Source of the DNA: Bryobacteraceae bacterium
GTDB taxonomy: Bacteria; Acidobacteriota; Terriglobia; Bryobacterales; Bryobacteraceae
Reading direction: 5' to 3'
Assembly (NCBI GenBank): GCA_019752335.1
Contig: JAIEMJ010000014.1
Span: forward strand, 124,001-188,000
Length of the DNA stretch: 64,000 nucleotides
Positions 37,347 through 46,533 of this stretch are shown piece by piece. Under the pieces are notes generated by a model that worked only from the letters and a program-made list of their open reading frames with translations, did no database searches and was not told where the DNA came from. Positions within the stretch are counted from its first letter, which is position 1; the number at the start of each line of letters is the position of its first letter. The translations under genes were made by a program, and so were the position numbers.

Positions 37347-38309
37347 ATGCGCTTTCTCTACTGCTTTCTGCTCCACGCCGCACTGGCCTGCGCCTGGGGC
37401 GTCCGTGGCCATCATGAAATCAACCGCGCCGCGATGCGGGGCATGGCGGCGGATGGCCCGGCGTTTCTGAAGGTCCAACAGGAGTACATCGTCGCCCTGG
37501 GCCCGGTGCCCGATAGCTGGCGGACGCCGGCCGAGCCCTTTCTCAAGATTCTTGAGGATCCAAACCACGGCTGGTTCCAGGAGCAAGCGCAGAGCCTGAT
37601 GCGCAATCCGCCGCGCTCCCGCTATGAGTTTGTGCTGGCGCTGTATCGTGAGTACGAGAAGACCAAAGATCCCCTCACCAACGTGCGTTGGACGGGGACC
37701 ATTGCTTACGCGGCGATCGAATCCTATGAGCGCATTCAGGCTGGGATGCGGCGCTACCGGGCGGCGCAAGCCAATGGCCAGGACACCCGGTTTATTGAGA
37801 CCGAAATCGCCACGCACATCGGCTACCTTGGCCACTACGCGGCGGATGCGGCCAATCCGATGCACGACTCCATCCACCACGACGGATGGGTGGGCGAGAA
37901 TCCGAGCCAGTTTGCGACGGATCCGGCGGTGCATGGGCGCTTCGAGACGGCCTTCGTCGACCTGATTCAGCTCACCAGCGACGACCTGCTGCCGCGCATG
38001 AAGGCGGCCCAGGTGTTGGAGGATCCGTTCACGGCGATGTTGCAACACATCGAGCGCAGCTACGCCGAATTGGAACACGCCTATGCCTTGGACAAGTCCG
38101 GCGCGCTGAAGGACCCGGAGAACGCCGAGGCGCGGGCGCTGGTTTATCAACTGACCAGCAGCGCCGCCGGACTTCTGCGTGACTTAGTACACACGGCTTG
38201 GGTAAGGAGCGCCGAGCGGAACGGGGCTGGCCGCACGGGCAACCCGGTGAGCCGGAGCCATCCGCTCTATAACCCGGCCACCGGCTCGGCGCCCGCGCCG
38301 CGACGGTAA
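37347..38309 (+). CDS. Zinc phospholipase C / S1-P1 nuclease-like secreted protein
   Basis: 320 residues. After a signal peptide (about 1-16) the mature protein begins 'WGVRGHHEINRAA'. An N-terminal Trp followed by His is the start of the trinuclear-zinc fold of bacterial phospholipase C and S1/P1 nuclease. Further ligand candidates are in 'HIGYLGHYAADAANPMHDS' and the following 'IHHDGW'. The substrate (phospholipid or nucleic acid) cannot be told. The start is the ATG at 37347, which has no Shine-Dalgarno but has GATACT 6 bases upstream; a GTG at 37326 is the alternative. Divergent from TonB receptor 4. Confidence 0.78.
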   Translation: MRFLYCFLLHAALACAWGVRGHHEINRAAMRGMAADGPAFLKVQQEYIVALGPVPDSWRTPAEPFLKILEDPNHGWFQEQAQSLMRNPPRSRYEFVLALYREYEKTKDPLTNVRWTGTIAYAAIESYERIQAGMRRYRAAQANGQDTRFIETEIATHIGYLGHYAADAANPMHDSIHHDGWVGENPSQFATDPAVHGRFETAFVDLIQLTSDDLLPRMKAAQVLEDPFTAMLQHIERSYAELEHAYALDKSGALKDPENAEARALVYQLTSSAAGLLRDLVHTAWVRSAERNGAGRTGNPVSRSHPLYNPATGSAPAPRR

Positions 38310-38312
38310 GGC

Positions 38313-39341
38313 TTAACGCCGCGCTTCGGAGAGCAAGGCCGCCGAGATGGCGCCGAGCGGCAGGACGCGGTGGACGCCGCCTAGCTTGATGGCTTCGCGG
38401 GGCATGCCAAAAACGACGCAAGTGGCTTCGTCCTGCGCGATGGTGCGCGCGCCGGCTTGTTGCATGGCGAGCAGGCCCTGGGCGCCGTCCGAGCCCATGC
38501 CGGTGAGGATCGCCCCTACCGCGTGCGCGCCCGCGGCTTGCGCCACGGAGCGAAAGAGGACGTCAACGGCCGGGCGCTGGTAGCAGACGAGCGGGCCGTC
38601 CTTCACCTCCACCCGGTAGCCGTTGGCTGCGCGCCTTACCAGCAGATGGAAGTTGCCCGGCGCGACGAGCGCCAAGCCAGGCTCCACCGCGTCGCCGTCG
38701 CAGGCTTCGCGGACCCGCATGGGGCAGGCGGCGTTCAAACGCTCGGCGAAGACGCGGGAGAAGACGGGCGGAATGTGCTGCGCGATGACGATCCCGGGCC
38801 CGTTGGCTGGCATGCCCATCAGTACCTGATGAATCGCTTCGGTGCCGCCGGTGGAGGCGCCGATGGCGATCAGCGAGGAGGCCGGGTAGGCACTGGCTAC
38901 GGGCGCTACAGGACTCGCGGGAGCCAGGGGCCGTTGCACCCGGGCGGCGGCCGCGGCGCGGACTTTCGCCGCCAAGTGCTGACCCAGTTCGCCAACCGAC
39001 TGCGGCCCCCCGGGCTTCGCGAGCACGTCCACGGCGCCCGCGGCGAGCGCCTCGATCGAGGCTTGGCTGGAGGACGTACCCAGCGAACTGATGACGATCA
39101 CCGGCATGGGGCGGAAGTGCATCAGACGCTTCAGAAAGGTGACGCCGTCCATGCGCGGCATCTCGATATCGAGCGTGAGCACGTCGGGCGAGAGGGCGAG
39201 AATCTTGTCGCGGGCCACGAAGGGATCGGGCGCGGTACCCACCACTTCCATGTCCGCTTCGGCGGAGAGCGCTTCGGTAAGCAGCTTGCGGACGATCGCC
39301 GAATCGTCCACCACCAGGATCCGGATCTTGCGCGCCGTCAT
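38313..39341 (-). CDS. cheB: Chemotaxis response regulator methylesterase CheB
   Basis: 342 residues. An N-terminal receiver (phospho-acceptor Asp58 in 'DVLTLDIEMPRMDG') is joined by an Ala/Pro-rich linker (about 125-155) to the methylesterase domain with Ser163 in 'GASTGGTE', His in 'IAQHIPPVFS' and Asp in 'TGMGSDGA'. It removes methyl groups from, or deamidates, chemoreceptors for adaptation. Last gene of the chemotaxis operon; its start overlaps the preceding stop as ATGA. Confidence 0.95.
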   Translation of the reverse strand: MTARKIRILVVDDSAIVRKLLTEALSAEADMEVVGTAPDPFVARDKILALSPDVLTLDIEMPRMDGVTFLKRLMHFRPMPVIVISSLGTSSSQASIEALAAGAVDVLAKPGGPQSVGELGQHLAAKVRAAAAARVQRPLAPASPVAPVASAYPASSLIAIGASTGGTEAIHQVLMGMPANGPGIVIAQHIPPVFSRVFAERLNAACPMRVREACDGDAVEPGLALVAPGNFHLLVRRAANGYRVEVKDGPLVCYQRPAVDVLFRSVAQAAGAHAVGAILTGMGSDGAQGLLAMQQAGARTIAQDEATCVVFGMPREAIKLGGVHRVLPLGAISAALLSEARR

Positions 39342-39796
39342 CCGTCAGCATCCAGCGACAAGACTACGGTCAGGGTACCGTGGGCGAGTTCACAGCTCTG
39401 TCGCGAAACTTCGCCCGCGCGTGGGGCTAAGGCCGCTTCGGGCGTGATCAGCGTGGGGGACGAAAGGTCGAAGCTCATCCGGGTCTCGAGCCGGCTGACC
39501 AGGGAGCCGCAGAGCATGTTGGCCAATTCGCAGGCCATTTCGTCCACCTGGGTCGGGCTCACTTCGTCCTCACCCAGAAAGGCCGCCGCGAGGGGCGCCA
39601 TCGCCGCGCGCGTCACCGACAGCGACAGGTCGCCCGACGGGCTGCCGCGAAAGCGCAACATCACGGCCAGGCGCGGTAGGGCCAGGTCACTGTCCTCCGT
39701 GGTGAGCCCTCCGGGTTCGGTGAAGAACATCGTCTCCAGCACGGCGCGCGTGACTGAACCTAGTTGTTCGTCGATCCGCGTGGCGGGTTCAAGCAT
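39338..39796 (-). CDS. CheX/CheC-like chemotaxis protein
   Basis: 152 residues resembling CheC/CheX/FliY phosphatases that dephosphorylate CheY-P. The helix 'VDEMACELANMLCGSLVSRL' carries the E-x2-N pair of the active site, but the residue four before the Glu is Glu rather than the usual Asp/Ser; Pro follows about 20 residues later. This is weaker than the second CheX at 54775. It overlaps the cheY end by 8 bases and lies in the che operon in place of cheC or cheZ, so CheY-P removal is its likely job. Confidence 0.7.
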   Translation of the reverse strand: MLEPATRIDEQLGSVTRAVLETMFFTEPGGLTTEDSDLALPRLAVMLRFRGSPSGDLSLSVTRAAMAPLAAAFLGEDEVSPTQVDEMACELANMLCGSLVSRLETRMSFDLSSPTLITPEAALAPRAGEVSRQSCELAHGTLTVVLSLDADG

Positions 39797-40175
39797 GCGT
39801 CACCTCCAGGGCGCGTTCCATCTCCGCCGCCAGCGAGTCCGGGGCGAAGGGCTTGGTCACATAACCCCGCGCGCCGAGCGCCATCATTTTCTGCACGCGA
39901 TTGACGCTCGCGTCGGTGGAAACGACGATCACCGGCACCGTACGCAGCAGTTCGTCCTGCTCCATATGCCGCAGTAGCTCTTCGCCGTTCATGTCCGGCA
40001 TGTTGATGTCGGTGAGGACGAGATCCATCCAACGCACGCCCAGCACCGCGAGCGCCTCCCGGCCATGGCCGGCCTCGCAGATTTCGCCGATGTCGAGCCC
40101 GGTTAAGCCCACCACGCGGCGGATGAAGGATCGCATGACGGGTGAGTCGTCGACGATGAGTATGTTGAGTGCCAT
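39789..40175 (-). CDS. cheY: CheY-like response regulator
   Basis: 128-residue single receiver domain: acidic pocket Asp9/Asp10 ('LIVDDS'), phospho-acceptor Asp56 ('LVLTDINMP'), Thr/Ser in 'VVSTDAS', Lys in 'TKPFAP'. The start is the ATG after AAAGGAGA; 27 upstream codons in the frame are not supported. Its position in the che operon suggests it is the output regulator for CheA, though the target (flagellum, pili or other) is not in the window. Confidence 0.92.
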   Translation of the reverse strand: MALNILIVDDSPVMRSFIRRVVGLTGLDIGEICEAGHGREALAVLGVRWMDLVLTDINMPDMNGEELLRHMEQDELLRTVPVIVVSTDASVNRVQKMMALGARGYVTKPFAPDSLAAEMERALEVTHA

Positions 40176-40186
40176 GGTTGTCTCCT

Positions 40187-40699
40187 TTAAGCGGCGCCGT
40201 GTCTTTCTAACTGCCGCGCGAGTAGCTTCTCGCCTTGTCCGGAAATCTGCATCCACACCTTACCGGACGCGACTTCCAGGCGCACCGTCCGCGGTAAATT
40301 GCCGCCGGTTTCCTCCACCTGCGCGACGAGGCCGGCCTTCCAGAGTGCTTTGCGCAGAGCAAGGCAGTTCCGCTTGCCAATGTTGAAGACGCCGTTGTCG
40401 TCGATGACCTGTGCTCCACCGGCGGCGTACACGGCCAGACGGCGCTTCTCCGCGCCCTGCGCCAGCATGCTTTGGTAGAGCCGGGCGACGCCCGTGTCGG
40501 CGAACATCCACGGCTGCGCCTGCGCCTTCTCCGGCGCCAGGGAGGATTCGGGCAGCATGTAGTGCACCATGCCCGCCACCTGCGCCACCGGGTCATGCAT
40601 CATCACGGCGATGCAGGAGCCCAACGCGTACGTCGTAATGACGGCGTCCGGATTGCGGCTAACCCCGCCGTCGCCCACGCCCACCACGAGTTGCTTCAT
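40187..40699 (-). CDS. cheD: Chemoreceptor glutamine deamidase CheD
   Basis: 170 residues. Catalytic Cys29 in 'TYALGSCIAV' and His46 in 'GMVHYMLPES' match CheD, which deamidates receptor glutamines and interacts with CheC/CheX proteins. 'FNIGKRN' is the conserved C-terminal part. The start ATG overlaps the cheR stop, which excludes 38 extra upstream codons. Confidence 0.94.
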   Translation of the reverse strand: MKQLVVGVGDGGVSRNPDAVITTYALGSCIAVMMHDPVAQVAGMVHYMLPESSLAPEKAQAQPWMFADTGVARLYQSMLAQGAEKRRLAVYAAGGAQVIDDNGVFNIGKRNCLALRKALWKAGLVAQVEETGGNLPRTVRLEVASGKVWMQISGQGEKLLARQLERHGAA

Positions 40700-41523
40700 G
40701 TCCGCCTTCCCGGTTTCCGGTACACCGCCGGCCGCACTGGCTCGAGCGAGTGCCGCACGCCGGTGAGGCTTTCGGAGTGCCCCACCAGCAGGTAGCCGCC
40801 CGGCTCCAGGCATTCGGTGAGTTGGCGCACCACGAGTTCCTGCGTCTCCCGGCTGAAGTAGATCATGACATTGCGGCAGAAGATGGCGGCGAAGCGCCCC
40901 AAGTCCGGCAAGCGCTCAATGAGATTCAAGCGCGAAAACTCGATCATGGCGCGGACTTCGGGCCGCATGCGGTACCACCCTTCGGCCTGGCCCTGCCCGC
41001 GTTGCAGATAGCGCTTGAGCCAGGGATCGGGCTCGCCGCCGAAGCGCTCGGCGCGGTACATGCCTCGCTCGGCGATGGCGAGGACGCGCGTGGAGATGTC
41101 GGTGGCCACAATCTTCGCCCGGGCTTCTGTTCCCATCGCCTCCCGCAACGTCAGGGCGATGCTGTAGGGCTCCTCGCCGGTGGAACTGGCCGCGCACCAG
41201 ACGCGCAGCGGCCCGCGCGAGGCAAACTCCGGCACAATCGTCTGCCGCAGAAAGTCGAAGTGCGCCGGCTCCCGGAAGAAGTTCGTGTGATTTGTGGTGA
41301 GTGCGTCGATGAGGGCGGTGAGCGCCTCACCGGTCCGGTCATTGGCGACATGCGCGCGGTATTCGCGGAACGTGGGGAAGTTCAGTTCCCGCATCTGCTT
41401 GGCCAGACGCGACGCCACCATCTCGCGCTTGCCTTCGCCCAATTCGAGCCCAAACTGGCGGCGCGCCAAATCCGCGACTTCGCGGTACTCCTCGGCCGTC
41501 AAGCGCACTGGGGCGAGGCTCAT
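40696..41523 (-). CDS. cheR: Chemotaxis methyltransferase CheR
   Basis: 275 residues. S-adenosylmethionine-dependent methylation of receptor glutamates. N-terminal helical domain (about 10-75), then the methyltransferase core with 'TTNHTNFFRE', 'VWCAASSTGEEPYSIA' and 'IFCRNVMIYFSRETQ', which are standard CheR motifs. The start ATG overlaps the cheA stop as ATGA. No TPR or other C-terminal extension. Confidence 0.95.
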   Translation of the reverse strand: MSLAPVRLTAEEYREVADLARRQFGLELGEGKREMVASRLAKQMRELNFPTFREYRAHVANDRTGEALTALIDALTTNHTNFFREPAHFDFLRQTIVPEFASRGPLRVWCAASSTGEEPYSIALTLREAMGTEARAKIVATDISTRVLAIAERGMYRAERFGGEPDPWLKRYLQRGQGQAEGWYRMRPEVRAMIEFSRLNLIERLPDLGRFAAIFCRNVMIYFSRETQELVVRQLTECLEPGGYLLVGHSESLTGVRHSLEPVRPAVYRKPGRRT

Positions 41524-43469
41524 GCCGTCCCCAAGCGATAGATGCGGTCGAGATCGAGAATCAGGCTCACGCGGCCATCGCCCAGGATCGCTCCGCCCGC
41601 TACGCCGGGCGTATCGCGCAATTGCTCGCCCAAGCTCTTGATCACCACCTCTTGCTTGCCGATCAGCTTGTCCACCATCAGGCAGAAGCGTTGGTCGCCG
41701 GCTTCGGCCACCACCAGCAAGCACTCCGCCGCCTCCTCGGAACAAGGCGCCACGCCGAGCCGGCGGTAGAGCCGCACTACGGGCAGCAAGCTTTCGCGCA
41801 CCATGGCCATCTCCTGGCGGCCCTCGACGGTGAAGATCATCTCCGCCTTCGGCTGCAGCACTTCGTGCACCGAGAAGATCGGCAGCACGTAACGCTCCTG
41901 GCCCACGCCCACGACCAAGCCATCGATCATGGCGAGCGTGAGCGGCAGGCGCAAGAAGAAGGAGGTACCCTGCCCAGGCTGCGACTCAATGTCGATGCGC
42001 CCGCGCAGCTTTTGAATTTGCCGCTTTACGACGTCCATGCCCACGCCGCGGCCGGAGACGTCGGTGACTTGCGCGGCGGTGGAAAAGCCGGGGTGGAAGA
42101 TGTAGTTGAAAACGTCGTGATCGGAGAGGTGTTCGCCGTCTTCCACCAGGCCCGTGCGCCGGGCTTTGGCGAGGATCTTCTCGCGCACCAGTCCGCGGCC
42201 GTCGTCGGCGATTTCGATGACGATGTGGCCGGCCTGGTGGCTCGCCTTCAGGCGGACGCGCCCCTGCGGATCCTTACCGGCGGCGCGGCGCTCCTCGGGC
42301 GGCTCCAGGCCATGGTCCATGGCGTTGCGGACCATGTGCATCAACGGGTCAGCCAGTTCCTCGACGACGTTGCGGTCAAGCTCAGTCTCCGCGCCAAAAG
42401 CCTCCATTTCGGCCTGTTTCCCGGTCTTGCGGCCCAAGTCGCGCACCAGGCGGTTCATCTTCTGGAACAGCCCCGCCACCGGCACCATGCGCATCGACAT
42501 GGCCGTCTTCTGCACTTCGCCCGTGATCCGCGCGAGTTGCGCCAGGCTGCGCAACAGCGCCGGACTCTGCAGCGCCGCCAGTTCCGGATGATGGCGCACC
42601 ATCGCTTGCGCGATCACCATCTCGCCGGCCATGTCGACCAGCGCATCGAGCTTACTCGTGTCGACTTTTACCGAACTCGCGCTGGCCGCGGGCGCAGTGT
42701 TTACGACCGGTGCGGTGGTGACCGCGGGGGTGGCCGGAGCTGCAACGGCGGACTCGCCGGGCGTAGCGCCTTGCTTCAGACGCTCGAGCAACAAAGCCGT
42801 CTCTGGCGCCGGGCCCGGGTCGCCGCCGGCGAGTTGCGCTTCGAGCCGCGTCAGCCAGACCTTGAGGAAGTCCGCCGCGGCGAGCACCAGATCGACGATG
42901 CGCGACGTGATCCGCACCTCCTGATTGCGCGCCAAATCGAGCAGCGTCTCGGTTTCGTGCGCTACTTCGCGAATGTCGGCGAAGTCGAGAAAGCCAGCCA
43001 AGCCCTTAATCGTGTGAAAGCCGCGGAAAACGGTGTTAATCGCCTCCATGTCGCCCGGATCCTTTTCGAGCGTCATCATCTGAATTTCCACTTGGTGAAG
43101 ATGCTCGCGCGACTCGAGGATGAAGTCAGCGATCATCTCGGGGTCCTCGCCCAGGGCGACGGGCGGCGCCTTCACCGGCCCGGGTGCCGGTGCGGTGACG
43201 GGCGCGGACTCCCCGGCGGCCGCCTTCTGGAGCGCGAGGATATCGGCCGAGAAGAGCACTTCGAAACTGGCGACGCCCGCCGCCGCCGAAGGCAGCTTGT
43301 CGATTGCCTGGGCCGCCAGACGCGCCACTTCGGCTTCGCCGCCCGCCTCGGCTTGCTCGCGAACGTTTCCCAGCAGCGTTGACCACAAGGTGACATCGGT
43401 CTCGCCCATTACCAGGCGCGTGGCCAGATCGTCGACGCGCTGCCGCAATAAGTTACCGGCTTCGAACAT
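41520..43469 (-). CDS. cheA: Chemotaxis histidine kinase CheA
   Basis: 649 residues. A poorly conserved N-terminal stretch (1-105) precedes the phosphotransfer domain, with His152 in 'FHTIKGLAGF'. An Ala/Pro-rich linker (about 225-265) leads directly into the dimerisation domain, the ATPase domain ('HMVRNAMDHGLE', 'DDGRGL', 'GRGVGMDVV') and the CheW-like domain. No obvious CheY-binding P2 domain lies between phosphotransfer and dimerisation regions. It autophosphorylates in receptor arrays and passes phosphate to CheY and CheB. Confidence 0.95.
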   Translation of the reverse strand: MFEAGNLLRQRVDDLATRLVMGETDVTLWSTLLGNVREQAEAGGEAEVARLAAQAIDKLPSAAAGVASFEVLFSADILALQKAAAGESAPVTAPAPGPVKAPPVALGEDPEMIADFILESREHLHQVEIQMMTLEKDPGDMEAINTVFRGFHTIKGLAGFLDFADIREVAHETETLLDLARNQEVRITSRIVDLVLAAADFLKVWLTRLEAQLAGGDPGPAPETALLLERLKQGATPGESAVAAPATPAVTTAPVVNTAPAASASSVKVDTSKLDALVDMAGEMVIAQAMVRHHPELAALQSPALLRSLAQLARITGEVQKTAMSMRMVPVAGLFQKMNRLVRDLGRKTGKQAEMEAFGAETELDRNVVEELADPLMHMVRNAMDHGLEPPEERRAAGKDPQGRVRLKASHQAGHIVIEIADDGRGLVREKILAKARRTGLVEDGEHLSDHDVFNYIFHPGFSTAAQVTDVSGRGVGMDVVKRQIQKLRGRIDIESQPGQGTSFFLRLPLTLAMIDGLVVGVGQERYVLPIFSVHEVLQPKAEMIFTVEGRQEMAMVRESLLPVVRLYRRLGVAPCSEEAAECLLVVAEAGDQRFCLMVDKLIGKQEVVIKSLGEQLRDTPGVAGGAILGDGRVSLILDLDRIYRLGTA

Positions 43470-43480
43470 CTCTACTCCCC

Positions 43481-44917
43481 TTAAGCCACAACTTCCACCG
43501 GCTGCTGCTCGACTAACGAAGTTAACCGGCTCACCAACGTAAGCAACGCTGCCGACTGCGCGGTGAGTTCCTCGGCCGCCGCCGCGCCCTCTTCGGCTCC
43601 GGCCGCCGATTGCTGCGTCACCCGCTCCATCTCGACGAGCGCCTTGGCGATCTGCTCGATGCCGCGCGTCTGCTCCTGGCTGCCTAGGCTCACTTCCTCC
43701 ACCAGCGTCTTGATCTGCCCGGAGGCCCCGGTGATCTCACGAATGGCTCCGGTGACCTGATCCACCTTCCGCTTCCCGTCGCTCGACTTCGCCATGGATT
43801 CTTCGATTAAGGCCGCCGTGTCCTTGGCCGCCTGCGCGCAACGCTGCGCCAGGTTGCGCACTTCTTCCGCCACCACGGCGAAGCCCATGCCCGCCTCTCC
43901 GGCGCGGGCGGCTTCGACGGCTGCGTTCAGCGCGAGGATGTTCGTCTGGAAAGCGATCTCGTCGATCACCCGGATGATGCGCGAGACCTTGTCGCTGGAG
44001 GTGTTGATGTCGTTCATCGCCGCCACCATTTGCTCCAGGGAGCGATGGGTAGCCGCGAACTTCTCTTCGGATTGCGTCACCAGACCTGCCGCCGCCTGCG
44101 AGTTCTCCTCGTTGCGCCGCGCCATCGAGTTGATCTCCTCGCTCGACGCTGATGTCTGCTCGAGCGACGCCGCCTGTGCGGAAGCGCCGCGGGCCAGCGT
44201 GTGGCTCGAAGACGATAACTCCGCCGCGGCGCTGGCGACCTGGCCGGCGGTCTCGCTTAAGCTCTCCACGGTTTCGCGTAGCGTCCGATTGATGCCGCGG
44301 ATCGACCAGTAGGAACCGAGGGCCGACGCCACCAGAGCCAGGACCACGAGGATCCAAGCCCAGCGGCTGGCGGCCGTCTGTAATGCCAAAGCCGCGTTAA
44401 TCGCGTTCGCGCCATTGTCTTCGTTCCAGCGCCGCAGATTTGCCAGCGTTTGCTTCACGTTACGGAAAGCCGGATCTGCTTTTGCCCAGTACGTGGCCTT
44501 CGCCTCGTCTTTCTGCCTTTGGCGGCTCAGCGCGGCTATTTCCGGCCAGACCGACAAGTAGTGCTCAAGATCCGTGCGGAAGCGGCGCAGATTTTTCCGG
44601 TCCGCCTCTTGCGTGACACTCTTTTCATACGTGCGCAGTGCCGCGTCCACCGCTTGCCTTTGCTCCGCTAAGTCGCGTTCAATGCTCTGGAGCTTGCCCG
44701 GGTCAGCCGTCGCGATATGTTTCCAAACGTCACCCCGGAACAGGTAGATATGCGTCGCGACCATGCTAATTTGCTGTAAGCCCGGGATCGCTTCGTTGCC
44801 CAGGACCTTCAGCTTCATCTCCACGGAGAAGAAAGCCCACTGCATCGCGCCGCTCGCCAAAACCAGCAAACCACAGAGGCTCGCCGCCAGCCACCCCATC
44901 TTCTTTCCGATTGTCAT
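43481..44917 (-). CDS. Methyl-accepting chemotaxis protein
   Basis: 478 residues. Two membrane segments (about 9-30 and 189-211) flank a periplasmic four-helix-bundle-like sensor domain (about 31-188). The cytoplasmic part goes quickly into the signalling coiled coil, with the hairpin tip '[20 protein letters not shown]', then '[11 protein letters not shown]'. A HAMP domain is not obvious, and the C terminus ends 'EQQPVEVVA' without a CheR-tethering pentapeptide. Ligand unknown. It lies 11 bases before cheA and is presumably its dedicated receptor. Confidence 0.93.
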   Translation of the reverse strand: MTIGKKMGWLAASLCGLLVLASGAMQWAFFSVEMKLKVLGNEAIPGLQQISMVATHIYLFRGDVWKHIATADPGKLQSIERDLAEQRQAVDAALRTYEKSVTQEADRKNLRRFRTDLEHYLSVWPEIAALSRQRQKDEAKATYWAKADPAFRNVKQTLANLRRWNEDNGANAINAALALQTAASRWAWILVVLALVASALGSYWSIRGINRTLRETVESLSETAGQVASAAAELSSSSHTLARGASAQAASLEQTSASSEEINSMARRNEENSQAAAGLVTQSEEKFAATHRSLEQMVAAMNDINTSSDKVSRIIRVIDEIAFQTNILALNAAVEAARAGEAGMGFAVVAEEVRNLAQRCAQAAKDTAALIEESMAKSSDGKRKVDQVTGAIREITGASGQIKTLVEEVSLGSQEQTRGIEQIAKALVEMERVTQQSAAGAEEGAAAAEELTAQSAALLTLVSRLTSLVEQQPVEVVA

Positions 44918-44929
44918 TTCTTCCGCCTG

Positions 44930-45448
44930 TCACTTTCTGATCAACGCGTCAACGCCGCCGAGTTCCTGGCTATTCAGCACCTGGTCAATATCGAGCAGGA
45001 TTTTCACCTTACCTTTTACCTTGGCCATGCCGAGTAAGTAGGCCGCGCCCGCGCCTTCGCCAAAGTCCGGGGTATTCTCGATTTCGTTCGCTGCCAGGCT
45101 CAGCACTTCCGAGACTTCGTCCACCACCAGACCCGTTTGTACGGTCACGCCCTCCCCCTGCATTTGCACCACGATGATGCAGGTACGCGGCGTATATTCG
45201 AGCTCGGCCAGACCGAACTTCAGCCGCAAGTCCACTACGGGAATTACCTTGCCGCGTAGGTTGATGACGCCCTTTACGTAGCCCGGTGTCTGCGGCACGG
45301 CGGTGATGTCCTGAATCTTCATGATTTCTCGCACCTTGATCACGCGAATCGCAAACTCTTCGCGCCCCAGGACGAACGTTAAGTATTTCCCAGCCCGCGC
45401 GTCCCCACTCAGCGCCGTGGGCATCTTTTCTATCGTGGCTATCGACAT
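44930..45448 (-). CDS. cheW: Chemotaxis coupling protein CheW
   Basis: 172 residues, a single CheW domain: 'KYLTFVLGREEFAIRVIKV', 'VKGVINLRGKVIPVVDLRL' and 'GMAKVKGKVKILLDID' are typical. It bridges receptors and CheA. First gene of the operon. The start was placed at the ATG of 'MSIATIEKM', with GGAGGGA about 10 bases upstream; an ATG 11 codons earlier is possible. Confidence 0.94.
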   Translation of the reverse strand: MSIATIEKMPTALSGDARAGKYLTFVLGREEFAIRVIKVREIMKIQDITAVPQTPGYVKGVINLRGKVIPVVDLRLKFGLAELEYTPRTCIIVVQMQGEGVTVQTGLVVDEVSEVLSLAANEIENTPDFGEGAGAAYLLGMAKVKGKVKILLDIDQVLNSQELGGVDALIRK

Positions 45449-45570
45449 TGGTTCGGTTCCCTCCACTCGCATAGGACTCATCGGCCCAAGGTGCTGAATC
45501 GTGAGGAGGACTTACTCCGGAAAAGTAAGTGGATACTCCATACCTCTCTGGAGCGGCGTATGATATGCCC

Positions 45571-46530
45571 ATGAGGCTATCCATCATCCTGGCCGCGACG
45601 GCCTACGCCCAAGATCTCGTGGTCGTCGAAAAGAAGGCCTCGCAAGTGGGGTTCTATTCTTCGGCGGGCCAGAGGCTGGCCGGCGTGGCCGTGGGCAAGA
45701 CTCCGCATGAGATCGTCTTCTCTCCGGACCGCCGGACCCTATACGTCTCGAATAACGGCATCCTGTGGATGACCGACGGCGGGGCTGGAGGCAATACGCT
45801 CTCCGTCCTCGACGCCGCCACGCGGCGGCAGACCGGGGTGATCGACCTGGGCGAGAACCGCCGTCCGCATGGCCTGGACGTGATTCCCTCCACGGGGCAG
45901 ATTGTCGTCACGGTGGAGAACCCCAGCGGGCTTCTGCTTGTCGATCCTGCCGCGCGCAAAGTGGTGCGCCGTTACGACACCGGAGGCACCAAGCCGCACA
46001 TGGTCCTGCTGGACCGGCAAGCGAAGTTCGCTTACGTGAGTAACTCGGGCAGCGGCACGGTGGGTGTGGTGGAACTCACGAGTGGCAAGGTGCAAACCAT
46101 TCCCGTGGGTGAGAATCCGCAAGGCGCCGTGCTCACGCGCGACGGCAAGCTGCTCTACGTCGCCGTCTCGATCGACAACTGTCTGGCGGTGATCGAGACA
46201 GCCACGAACAAGCTGCTTGGCAAAATCGCTACGGGTGCGGGGCCGGGGCGGGTGGCGCTTACGCCGGACGAACGCACGCTGGTTTACAACATGCAGGCCG
46301 GGAAGCTGCTGGGCTTCGCCGATGCAGCTACTCGCCGGCAAACGCGGACCGTGCCTTTGCCCGGTCCGCCGTTGTCGTTGAATCTTTCGGCCGACGGCCG
46401 CGTGGGCTACATCGGCATTCAGGACCTGGACCAGATCCTGGTAGCCTCCATCGCCGAAGGCAAGATCGTCCGTTCGTTCGCGACGCCGAAGAACGCGGGG
46501 CCGGACCCCGTCCTGGAGCTACCCCGCTAA
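45571..46530 (+). CDS. Secreted YVTN-type beta-propeller
   Basis: 319 residues with a short signal peptide (about 1-13, 'AATAYA'). Repeats such as 'VFSPDRRTLYVSNNG', 'KFAYVSNSGSGTVGVVEL' and 'VALTPDERTLVYN' mark a YVTN/lactonase-like propeller. It differs from the two Vgb-like propellers near 17 and 24 kb. Function unknown. The ATG has no Shine-Dalgarno; TATGAT ends 6 bases before it, compatible with a leaderless transcript. Probably co-transcribed with the next gene, 3 bases downstream. Confidence 0.82.
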   Translation: MRLSIILAATAYAQDLVVVEKKASQVGFYSSAGQRLAGVAVGKTPHEIVFSPDRRTLYVSNNGILWMTDGGAGGNTLSVLDAATRRQTGVIDLGENRRPHGLDVIPSTGQIVVTVENPSGLLLVDPAARKVVRRYDTGGTKPHMVLLDRQAKFAYVSNSGSGTVGVVELTSGKVQTIPVGENPQGAVLTRDGKLLYVAVSIDNCLAVIETATNKLLGKIATGAGPGRVALTPDERTLVYNMQAGKLLGFADAATRRQTRTVPLPGPPLSLNLSADGRVGYIGIQDLDQILVASIAEGKIVRSFATPKNAGPDPVLELPR

Positions 46531-46533
46531 CAC

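Noticed and set aside
37248-38150. Upstream extension of TonB receptor 4 to 1243 codons
   Set aside because: It would overlap the divergent zinc-hydrolase gene completely; the signal peptide begins at 37247.
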